A stretch of 5,058 bases of DNA from Paracoccaceae bacterium. Lineage in GTDB: Bacteria; Pseudomonadota; Alphaproteobacteria; Rhodobacterales; Rhodobacteraceae. The stretch spans positions 1 to 5,058 of the forward strand of contig JAPOSK010000255.1 of assembly GCA_026709725.1 (NCBI GenBank), in the 5' to 3' direction. The notes under the pieces were generated by a model. That model was given only the letters and a program-made list of their open reading frames with translations, had not been told where the DNA came from and ran no database searches. How positions within the stretch are numbered: the first letter of the stretch is position 1; each line of letters starts with the position of its first letter. A program made the translations under genes and the position numbers. Below are positions 1 to 4,614 of the stretch, piece by piece.

Positions 1-820
1 AGAACTATAAATGTACTAGTTTGGCAAGTTATTTTGTGTAATTTCTGTGTAATATCCACTTCACCATGTTACAGTACTTAAGGTTGTAAGTCAAACAGTC
101 ACCACCTCTCTTGAAACATGTACGTTTATACTGGTGCAGAGGAAGGTAGCAGTGGTAAAATGGGCCTGGGATATAGGGTTGTGATGGCTCTGATGGAACT
201 GTATCAGCAGAAGAATCATTGCCTCTATATAGATAATTTTTATACAAGCCCTCAACTACTACTTGACCTTCTGGATAAGGGTATCTACTGCACAGGTACC
301 GTTAGTACTAATCGGACAGGATTTCCCGTGTCACTTATCCCACCAACAAAATCTATGAACCCTGGTACTTACCGGTTTGCAACTGCATGTGGGAACAAGT
401 TGACTGCTGTGTGGTGGAGGGATAGGAGAGATGTTTTTATGATGAGCACCGTCCACAAAAAGTCTGTTCAGTACGTGATGAAAAGGCCTAAAGGATCCCA
501 TGAAAAGCAGCCGATGCCTTGCCCCATTATGATAGCAGAATATAATAACAGTATGGGTGGCGTAGATCTTACGGATCAACAACTGAGTTATTACTCTATG
601 ACTACTCGAAAAACGTTGAAATGGTGGAAAAAGGTGTTTTGGCGACTTGTTGATATTTGTATAGTCAACTCTTGGATTATTTTTAGAACCAATTTTCCAG
701 ATTCTCCAATCAGTTCACATAAGGCTTTCCGCCTTCATCTAATCACTGAACTTGTTCAACCGCTTCTAGAACTGAAAGCTAGTCCTTCATGCCCAGCTTA
801 CTTGAAAACAAAGAAGGACG
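1..820 (+). mobile_element. Truncated eukaryotic piggyBac-type DNA transposon, internal fragment
   Basis: This AT-rich stretch is an internal piece of a piggyBac-superfamily DNA transposon, recognised from the transposase it encodes. Positions 1-117 show no continuation of the transposase in any frame: the transposase frame has a TGA at 112-114, and upstream there is only AT-rich non-coding sequence. It could be an intron, a decayed stretch or another join. Neither terminal inverted repeats nor flanking TTAA target duplications are visible, so both ends of the element are missing. The right boundary is approximate: protein similarity to the family fades after about 815, and composition turns G+C-rich between about 820 and 860. 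Such elements belong to animal and some other eukaryotic genomes, in contrast with the bacterial genes that follow. Confidence 0.75.
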
Positions 821-860
821 GACACGCTACCCAAGAAAGTCACGGAACGAAAAAGGGGGC
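815..860. other. Junction between eukaryotic piggyBac DNA and bacterial DNA
   Basis: Transposase similarity stops shortly after SCPAYLK (residues 226-232). Within about 40 bases the composition changes from roughly 40% to above 60% G+C, and codon use changes with it. Downstream sequence shows typical bacterial gene spacing with Shine-Dalgarno sites. No target-site duplication, inverted repeat or att-like repeat marks the boundary, which suggests an assembly or library chimera rather than transposition. The exact base of the join cannot be fixed, because both sides are A- and G-rich between 805 and 850. Confidence 0.65.
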
Positions 861-1011
861 GGTGGCGGTCGTAGTCCGGGGACCGCCGATGGCCATGACT
901 ACTACGTCTATGTCGTTCTGGCCTGAATTTTCCACCGTGTCCGCCGAATACACGGGAGAGCTGTGCCGGGAGATTCTCGACCGGATGGACGAGTGCTTTC
1001 CGCGGTCGTGA
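850..1011 (+). CDS. 3' end of an unidentified bacterial gene (partial)
   Basis: After the junction the same frame stays open to TGA at 1009-1011. It gives a plausible C-terminus with an amphipathic helix (GELCREILDRMDECF) that stops 36 bases before the next gene. The 5' part of this gene was lost at the junction, so no family can be assigned. In-frame ATGs at 889, 895 and 910 lack a convincing ribosome binding site. The frame one base earlier also reads a credible C-terminus, glycine-rich and ending in DYYVYVVLA with TGA at 924-926. It is therefore not certain which frame is the real gene, or whether two genes overlap here. The left boundary given is approximate. Confidence 0.3.
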   Translation, partial: KKGAVAVVVRGPPMAMTTTSMSFWPEFSTVSAEYTGELCREILDRMDECFPRS

Positions 1012-1047
1012 GCGGCGCGGGATAGATAGGGGCGGGAGGAACAGACG

Positions 1048-1578
1048 ATGACGGATCAGCCATTCAAGGTCGGCGACGTGGTGACGCTGAAGTCCGGCGG
1101 TCTGCCCATGACGGTCGAGGGCATGAATGAGGATGATGTTAGCGTTGCATGGACCGATGATGCCGGGACCGTGAAAGTGGATAAATTTTCGAGGAATGCC
1201 CTGAAAATTTACAACCCTGAATTGGCGATTGGTTCCATGAGCGGCGGGGAGTCAGTGGTTAGTGACAAGTCTTTCTGGAGGAAGCTCGCGTCCGCTGCCA
1301 AAAAGGCCGGGCGCGAAGCAATCGAAAAGGCCCTGACGGTTTATTACGTGTACTGCGATCCGGATACCCCGCCCGAGGCAAAGAACTACATTCGCGGCGC
1401 GTTAGCCTATTTCATCATTCCGCTTGATGCGCTTCCCGACTTTATGGCTGCCGTGGGATATACAGACGATTTGGGAGTGCTGGTCGCCGCGATTGCGGCG
1501 GTTGCGCAGCATATCAAGCCTGAACATGCCGAAAAGGCTGAGTATTGGGTAAACCGCAACTTTGGGCCGAAGTCCTAG
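1048..1578 (+). CDS. YodC-like (DUF2158) and YkvA-like (DUF1232) two-domain protein
   Basis: This 176-residue protein joins two small domains of unknown function. Residues 6-54 carry the YodC/DUF2158 signature (FKVGDVVTLKSGG, then PMTVEG and a conserved Trp in VAWTD), a small beta-barrel-like fold. Residues 75-173 match YkvA/DUF1232: a helical lead-in (KKAGREAIEKALT), CDPDTP, the hallmark PLDALPDF at 125-132 and GYTDDL at 137-142, then a hydrophobic helix LVAAIAAVAQHI and a C-terminal IKPEHAEKAE helix. The DUF1232 part is hydrophobic enough (about 115-155) to sit at or in the membrane. A GGAGGA ribosome site at 1035-1040 lies 7 bases before the ATG and supports this start. Each domain is common on its own in proteobacteria. 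The linker (55-74) is Gly/Ser-rich, as expected for a fusion. The biochemical role is unknown. Confidence 0.85.
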   Translation: MTDQPFKVGDVVTLKSGGLPMTVEGMNEDDVSVAWTDDAGTVKVDKFSRNALKIYNPELAIGSMSGGESVVSDKSFWRKLASAAKKAGREAIEKALTVYYVYCDPDTPPEAKNYIRGALAYFIIPLDALPDFMAAVGYTDDLGVLVAAIAAVAQHIKPEHAEKAEYWVNRNFGPKS

Positions 1579-1642
1579 ACATGGCAATTGGCCGACCGGA
1601 GTTCGGAGTTTTGGGCAAGGATGGCGGCGGAAAGGAACAGGA

Positions 1643-2179
1643 ATGCCAGATGACCTTACCCTAACCAAAGTCGAGCGGCTCATGCTGATAAACCAATTCC
1701 GCATCCTGGAGGCACTCGGCCCGGACGAGACGTCATCATATGCCGAGCAGCGCACGATATTGGAGGACGGCTACGAGTCCTATTACGACTGGAAAGTGTT
1801 CGGTCAAATTCTCAGTCCCACATCATGCGAAGAGGGTACGGAAGTTCTGGACACCCTAACCATGTTTGACGCGATCAGAAATTCCCTGCCGGAGGGTGCT
1901 TCCGTGGATGACTATCCCCATAGCCGGTTCAACGGTTACAGCGGGAACGAAGAAACCAAGTCCATGGCTTTCGCGCGGTTCAGCATTGAAGGGTTGGGAA
2001 AATTCTCGTCCCTGCCGTTACGGGAAACGGACCCTTGGAACTCTCATTTCCCAATGAGAGAGGTCTATGGCCGGATGCTGGCGGAATGGCGGAAGGTTCC
2101 GGAAACGGATCGGTTCGACATGTCCGAAGACCAGCTCAGGAGCGTAATGGACGCGGCTAGGCACCCGGACGCGGATTGA
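1643..2179 (+). CDS. YfbU family protein
   Basis: The product is 178 residues, close to the 164 of E. coli YfbU, a conserved cytoplasmic protein without an established biochemical role. The match spans the whole length: LTLTKVERLMLINQFRILE at 5-23, YAEQRTILEDGY at 33-44, EVLDTLTMFDAI at 67-78, FNGYSGNEE at 97-104, ARFSIEGLGKF at 111-121, and MREVYGRMLAEWRKVP at 138-153, with a C-terminal SEDQLRSVMDA helix. The frame is also open from a TTG at 1562, but that start would overlap the previous gene and add 27 basic residues unlike the family. The ATG at 1643 has AAAGGAA at 1631-1637 as ribosome site. It follows the preceding gene by 64 bases and precedes the next by 18, consistent with co-transcription. 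Confidence 0.88.
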   Translation: MPDDLTLTKVERLMLINQFRILEALGPDETSSYAEQRTILEDGYESYYDWKVFGQILSPTSCEEGTEVLDTLTMFDAIRNSLPEGASVDDYPHSRFNGYSGNEETKSMAFARFSIEGLGKFSSLPLRETDPWNSHFPMREVYGRMLAEWRKVPETDRFDMSEDQLRSVMDAARHPDAD

Positions 2180-2197
2180 CAGTTAGGAGAAAACGAC

Positions 2198-2440
2198 ATG
2201 AGTGACGGGAAAGACGTTTCGTTTGTCAGTCACGCGCTGGCGGACACATTGCGCACAGATCTCGACGACCTGAATAAAATGCTTCACAGCCTTTTGGGCG
2301 AAGTTAATGGCGTCAAACGCGAGACTGGCCGCGAGTCGTTGATCGCGGCGATGAACGAACTGGACATGGACTTGCGGACGCTCTCTGAAACGGTTGAGAG
2401 AATGAAGGCGAAGTTCGAACTGGCCAAATGCTGTCTGTGA
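2198..2440 (+). CDS. Small coiled-coil-type protein, unknown function
   Basis: This is an 80-residue soluble, acidic protein that I do not recognise. Hydrophobic residues spaced in heptad fashion from about residue 14 to 75 (for example LADTLRTDLDDLNKML and LDMDLRTLSETVERMKAKFEL) suggest one or two long helices able to form a coiled coil. It ends in a Cys-Cys-Leu tail. There is no signal peptide or membrane segment. The start is well supported by AGGAG at 2185-2189, 8 bases before the ATG. It lies 18 bases after the yfbU-like gene, and its stop is 14 bases before the lipoprotein start at 2455. It is probably translated as part of the same transcript. Length and helix pattern resemble many small accessory proteins, so no function is proposed. 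Confidence 0.7.
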   Translation: MSDGKDVSFVSHALADTLRTDLDDLNKMLHSLLGEVNGVKRETGRESLIAAMNELDMDLRTLSETVERMKAKFELAKCCL

Positions 2441-2454
2441 ACGGGTCGGAATCC

Positions 2455-2856
2455 ATGAGGAAAGCCATAGCCCTCATCGGAGCGGCCTGCGTTGGACTGA
2501 TGCTGTCCGGATGCATGCCGCAGACGCCCGTGGAGACGCGCAACAGTTCCCTGACCCAGGGGAACGTCCAGATGCGCCTCGTCGTGGGCCGGACGACCAA
2601 GGCGGACGTGCTTGAGGCGTTCGGCGCCCCCAACGTCACCACGCGGGACAGTTCCGGGCGGGAAATCTGGTCCTACCAGCGCTCCGCCGTGGCGGCGCAG
2701 TCCGCCGAGCAGGGTGGCGGGGTCTTCCTCCTGATCGCCAACGTCGGCGGGTCATCTGCCGGCTTTTCCCAAACGTCACGGATGCTGACGCTGATCATCA
2801 CGTTCGACGCGAACGATACCGTCACCGATTTCAGGAGCCGGGAAAGCAACTTCTAG
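2455..2856 (+). CDS. BamE/SmpA-like outer-membrane lipoprotein
   Basis: This is a 133-residue putative lipoprotein. Residues 1-19 form a signal peptide with a basic N-terminus and hydrophobic core, followed by the lipobox LSGC with the lipid-accepting Cys at position 20. The mature part contains the SmpA/OmlA/BamE-type motif: a basic VVGRTTKADVLEAFGAPN helix-turn segment at 43-60, then SSGREIWSYQRS at 66-77, and a C-terminal strand LTLIITFDANDTVTDF typical of the family. BamE itself is an accessory lipoprotein of the outer-membrane beta-barrel assembly machine. This protein is more likely a paralogue of the same fold than BamE. The frame is open from an ATG at 2428 that overlaps the previous gene. 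I prefer 2455 because it gives a canonical signal peptide, although its ribosome site (GGGTCGGA just upstream) is weak. It precedes another lipoprotein gene by 9 bases. Confidence 0.82.
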   Translation: MRKAIALIGAACVGLMLSGCMPQTPVETRNSSLTQGNVQMRLVVGRTTKADVLEAFGAPNVTTRDSSGREIWSYQRSAVAAQSAEQGGGVFLLIANVGGSSAGFSQTSRMLTLIITFDANDTVTDFRSRESNF

Positions 2857-2865
2857 GGGAACAAT

Positions 2866-3324
2866 ATGAGAAACGCACTGGCCGTCCTGCTCATCGTCCT
2901 GCTCGCGGGCGCCTGCGCCATGACGGAACCCGAACCGACGCCGCTTGAATTGCAGGCGTTCCAGCAGCGGGAATTCCCGGCGCCGAAACGCGTCCTGTTC
3001 GCCGCGACCGTCTCGTCGTTTCAGGATCTGGGGTACATCGTTGACGCCGCGGATTTCGATACCGGCCTGATCACGGTGTCAAGCCCGGCCAGAAGCGGTT
3101 TCGTGCCTTTCGTGGGAACCGTCAACTCACAGACCCGCGCCACGGCCTTCGTCGAGGAGGCGGGCGAGGGGGCGTCCCGCGCGCGCCTGAACTTCGTCAC
3201 CGGAACGGAAAGCGCGGACGCCTACGGGCGAATGACCAGACAGGACGAGCGGATACTGGACCCCGCGGTCTACCGGGAGGCCTTCGAGAGGATTGACGTG
3301 ACCATCTTCACACGGACGCCATGA
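2866..3324 (+). CDS. Putative lipoprotein with QDLGY motif, unknown function
   Basis: The 152-residue product begins with a short signal peptide (basic MRN, then a Leu/Val-rich core) and a permissive lipobox AGAC with Cys at 17, so it is probably an envelope lipoprotein. The residue after Cys is Ala rather than Asp, which under Lol sorting rules points to the outer membrane if the system resembles that of E. coli. The mature part has the block FAATVSSFQDLGYIVDAAD followed by DTGLITVSS (about 45-73). This pattern occurs in uncharacterised proteobacterial lipoproteins in which a helix is followed by a beta strand. A strand ARLNFVTGTES and a C-terminal YREAFERIDVTIF helix follow. AGGGGA at 2855-2860, overlapping the upstream stop, serves as ribosome site. 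Its own stop overlaps the next ATG (ATGA at 3321-3324), indicating translational coupling. Confidence 0.78.
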   Translation: MRNALAVLLIVLLAGACAMTEPEPTPLELQAFQQREFPAPKRVLFAATVSSFQDLGYIVDAADFDTGLITVSSPARSGFVPFVGTVNSQTRATAFVEEAGEGASRARLNFVTGTESADAYGRMTRQDERILDPAVYREAFERIDVTIFTRTP

Positions 3325-3665
3325 GGGAAACCGGTGGGCCTGACGCGTCTGGTCGGAAACGGACTCCGGCGAACGGAGGTTTCGCCTGGCTCTCAAGTCT
3401 CATGCGGAGAATGTGCAAAATGAGATTTCGGCTGAGAATGAACGTGCTGTTGATTATCGGGGCCGGTTATCTGGCCACTGGTTACGTGTTTTCCCGGATA
3501 CTCGGACTGGAGGGTACGGACGCGGAACAGGCATACGACATCGTGAGCGCCCCGCTCATGGCCCTTATCGGCGGTTCGCTTGCCATCGCGAAGGATTTGA
3601 TCACGGCGGACGATCACCCGAAAGAACCGGGGCCTGACCTAGGCAAAGGCGAAAAACAGGAATGA
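3321..3665 (+). CDS. Small two-helix membrane protein, holin-like in size
   Basis: The product has 114 residues from the first ATG, which overlaps the upstream stop as ATGA. Two hydrophobic segments are visible: about 41-62 (NVLLIIGAGYLATGYVFSRI) and about 74-92 (IVSAPLMALIGGSLAIAKD). They are separated by an acidic loop (EGTDAEQAYD) and followed by a charged hydrophilic tail. That layout and size resemble small phage holins or other inner-membrane accessory proteins, but no family motif is recognised. The start is uncertain. In-frame ATGs also occur at 3402, 3411, 3420 and 3438; the one at 3420 has CGGAGA at 3405-3410 with a 9-base spacer and would give an 81-residue protein beginning MRFRLRMN. 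Residues before that look unstructured and low in hydrophobic content, so the shorter form may be the real one. Translational coupling argues for the longer. Confidence 0.6.
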   Translation: MRETGGPDASGRKRTPANGGFAWLSSLMRRMCKMRFRLRMNVLLIIGAGYLATGYVFSRILGLEGTDAEQAYDIVSAPLMALIGGSLAIAKDLITADDHPKEPGPDLGKGEKQE

Positions 3666-3701
3666 GAAGGTAAGGATCAGGAACAGCGCGTCGATGAACA
3701 T
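3639..3701 (-). CDS. Possible 20-residue single-span membrane peptide
   Basis: On the minus strand an ATG at 3701-3699 opens a 21-codon frame ending in TAG at 3641-3639. The peptide is almost wholly hydrophobic: MFIDAL, then a Leu/Phe/Ile/Thr stretch, ending FFAFA. That is enough for one membrane span. A purine-rich GGAAAGGGTGAG lies just upstream of the start on that strand. It resembles the N-termini of tiny membrane proteins such as KdpF-like subunits. After the stop the frame reads VRPRFF, so the TAG could be a mutated Tyr codon in a once longer peptide. It overlaps the 3' end of the plus-strand membrane-protein gene. Evidence is composition and ribosome site only. Confidence 0.2.
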   Translation of the reverse strand: MFIDALFLILTFSFLFFAFA

Positions 3702-3740
3702 CCGGCTCACCCTTTCCGCTAACGAAGTTTGGGGCTTCCC

Positions 3741-3893
3741 TAGCGTCTGGCCCGGGGTTTGTCAAAGCCGCGGATGGCCGCCTACAGTGCGCCGAGCATC
3801 TTTGGCGGCTTCTACGGCCCCGACCACATCGAGACGGTCGGCGTCTTCGAAAAGACCAGCATCGTGACCTCCTTCGGGGCGAGGTGCGATTGA
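3741..3893 (+). pseudogene. C-terminal remnant of a TbpB-like (transferrin-binding-type) lipoprotein
   Basis: After a TAG at 3741-3743 a frame runs to TGA at 3891-3893. From an ATG at 3774 it reads 39 residues including FGGFYGPDHIE, then VGVFEKTSIV and SFGARCD at the end. This strongly resembles the last beta-hairpin of the TbpB-like beta-barrel lipoproteins, whose C-termini usually read FYGP..EVGG.F followed by GAFGA.R. Those proteins are surface lipoproteins of several hundred residues with a glycine-rich barrel; only the final 35 or so residues remain here, without signal peptide or ribosome site. Variations such as SFGA for the usual GAFGA, and TVGVF for EVGGVF, suggest decay. It lies between two intact genes, which indicates a deletion of the rest. 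A small intact gene of 39 residues is the alternative, but I consider it less likely. Confidence 0.5.
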
Positions 3894-3941
3894 CGGGGGC
3901 AGGTTGCTACATTTATCCGATTTATGGCAACTCACGAAATC

Positions 3942-3947
3942 AAGGAG
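3942..3947 (+). promoter_or_regulatory. Shine-Dalgarno site deciding the collar-gene start
   Basis: AAGGAG lies 9 bases before the ATG at 3957. The earlier in-frame ATG at 3924 has no such site, and its extra 11 residues would precede the membrane anchor with a hydrophilic stretch. This supports 3957 as the start. Confidence 0.7.
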
Positions 3948-3956
3948 CATTCTAGC

Positions 3957-4487
3957 ATGAACAAAATAATCGGCGTAATTGCAGGCATCATCGCAATAGT
4001 TGGATCTGCATTCGGTGTTTTGCATTACCTTGATGCCCGCTATTTGAAGACCGAAAATCATGGCTCATACAAGTATCTACCCTCTGGAGCGGTGATCGCT
4101 TTTACTGGAAACTGCCCTGAAGATAAGGGCTGGTCTTCTTATCCAAATGGGGAGGGTCGTTTTCTTCTCGGTGCGGGAAAATCAAGAGATATTGACCAAA
4201 CATATGAAGTTGGCGACGATGGGGGATCCTCGTTCGTGCAGCTTACTGAGGCGCAAATGCCAAGTCACAGACATGATGATGTAGACGGTGAAGGCGTCGC
4301 AAACCACTTGTTGGTTCAGGTTGATGGCAGGCCGCTGACAGAGACAGAAGTAGATGGAATATCGTCCCATAGGGAGTTTAACCAACGGGACGGAGTCAGA
4401 ATGGCTGAAAGAGGCAAGGATGAAGCCCACGAGAACAGGCCACCATACATTGTGGTGAATTTCTGCCATTTCATAGGTTCACCATGA
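3957..4487 (+). CDS. Membrane-anchored phage tail-collar domain protein
   Basis: The product is 176 residues. Residues 3-23 form a hydrophobic segment (IIGVIAGIIAIVGSAFGVL) after a short MNK, a probable uncleaved membrane anchor or signal. Residues 41-75 are a phage tail-collar domain: LPSGAVIAFTGNCPEDKGW, then GEGRFLLGAGK. The remainder is the matching receptor-tip part: DDGGSSFVQLTEAQMPSHRHDD at 87-108 and ENRPPYIVVNFCHFIGS at 159-175, the usual C-terminal block. The His-x-His at 104 and 106 corresponds to the pair that binds metal at the trimer axis in T4-type short tail fibres; here it is inferred by analogy. Cys53 and Cys170 could pair. Collar proteins act in phage tails, but the N-terminal anchor and the absence of other tail genes make a bacterial surface protein or a domesticated prophage piece plausible. 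Its G+C content is visibly lower than its neighbours, suggesting separate acquisition. Confidence 0.85.
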   Translation: MNKIIGVIAGIIAIVGSAFGVLHYLDARYLKTENHGSYKYLPSGAVIAFTGNCPEDKGWSSYPNGEGRFLLGAGKSRDIDQTYEVGDDGGSSFVQLTEAQMPSHRHDDVDGEGVANHLLVQVDGRPLTETEVDGISSHREFNQRDGVRMAERGKDEAHENRPPYIVVNFCHFIGSP

Positions 4488-4614
4488 TGGGTCTATCCCA
4501 ACAAAGAGGAACGAAGCGCGACATGGAAACCGGAACGCCCGACGGTCTCACGCCTCGTGGATGAAGGGTTGCCAGGGAAAGGGCGGAAATGACCGATAAC
4601 GAACTGAGAGGCGC
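4488..4614 (+). other. Intergenic leader with two mini-ORFs ahead of the glycosyltransferase
   Basis: This stretch holds two very short frames in the same register. One starts at ATG 4523 after GAGGAACG and encodes 13 residues (METGTPDGLTPRG), ending at 4564. The other starts at ATG 4589 after AAAGGGCGGA and encodes 9 residues (MTDNELRGA); its TGA at 4616-4618 overlaps the next gene's ATG. Both have reasonable ribosome sites. They may be leader peptides that couple translation to the glycosyltransferase, or the remains of a deleted gene. No terminator hairpin or clear promoter hexamers were seen. Confidence 0.3.

Larger units (their letters stand above)
118..1011 (+). pseudogene. piggyBac transposase fragment (DDE_Tnp_1_7), read-through into bacterial DNA
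   Basis: The piggyBac transposase cuts and pastes its element at TTAA sites with an RNase H-like DDD nuclease. The first 233 or so residues match the C-terminal half of that domain (PGBD4-like). They include the GLGYRVV strand near 16-22, IDNFYTSP with the second catalytic Asp at D39, GTVSTNRTGFP at 60-70, WWRDRRDVFMMST at 99-111, and NNSMGGVDLTDQ at 143-154 with the third catalytic Asp at D150 and the nearby D153. A full enzyme is about 550-600 residues. The N-terminal half with the first Asp, and the C-terminal cysteine-rich zinc domain, are absent. The ATG at 118 is just the first Met after a stop and need not be a real start. Residues after about 234 turn G+C-rich and unlike the family: the frame crosses a join and ends by chance in bacterial sequence. 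No functional protein is expected. Confidence 0.85.

Noticed and set aside
118..1011. A genuine 297-residue fusion of piggyBac transposase with a new C-terminal domain
   Set aside because: The last 60 or so residues lie in G+C-rich bacterial-type DNA, whereas the family would continue to a cysteine-rich domain. The continuous frame is best explained by chance across a join.
1562..1642. Longer YfbU protein starting at TTG 1562
   Set aside because: It would overlap the preceding gene, lacks a ribosome site and adds basic residues absent from the family. The ATG at 1643 has a good site.
2428..2454. Longer BamE-like lipoprotein starting at ATG 2428
   Set aside because: The nine extra residues would precede the signal peptide's basic start, and the region overlaps the preceding gene. 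A start at 2455 gives a canonical lipoprotein signal.
2313..2642. 109-residue minus-strand ORF opposite the coiled-coil and lipoprotein genes
   Set aside because: It overlaps two supported plus-strand genes and has no recognisable features; it is a composition shadow.
3735..3775. Possible terminator around the CCCGGGG run
   Set aside because: The palindromic core is short and is not followed by a T tract, so a rho-independent terminator is not supported.
3904..3932. Possible promoter (TTGCTA and TTTATG) ahead of the collar gene
   Set aside because: The spacing is about 11 bases instead of 16-18, and the second hexamer is a poor match.
3762..4061. 99-residue minus-strand ORF across the TbpB-like remnant and collar gene start
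   Set aside because: It spans two regions of different composition, has no motif or ribosome site, and is opposed by recognisable plus-strand coding.
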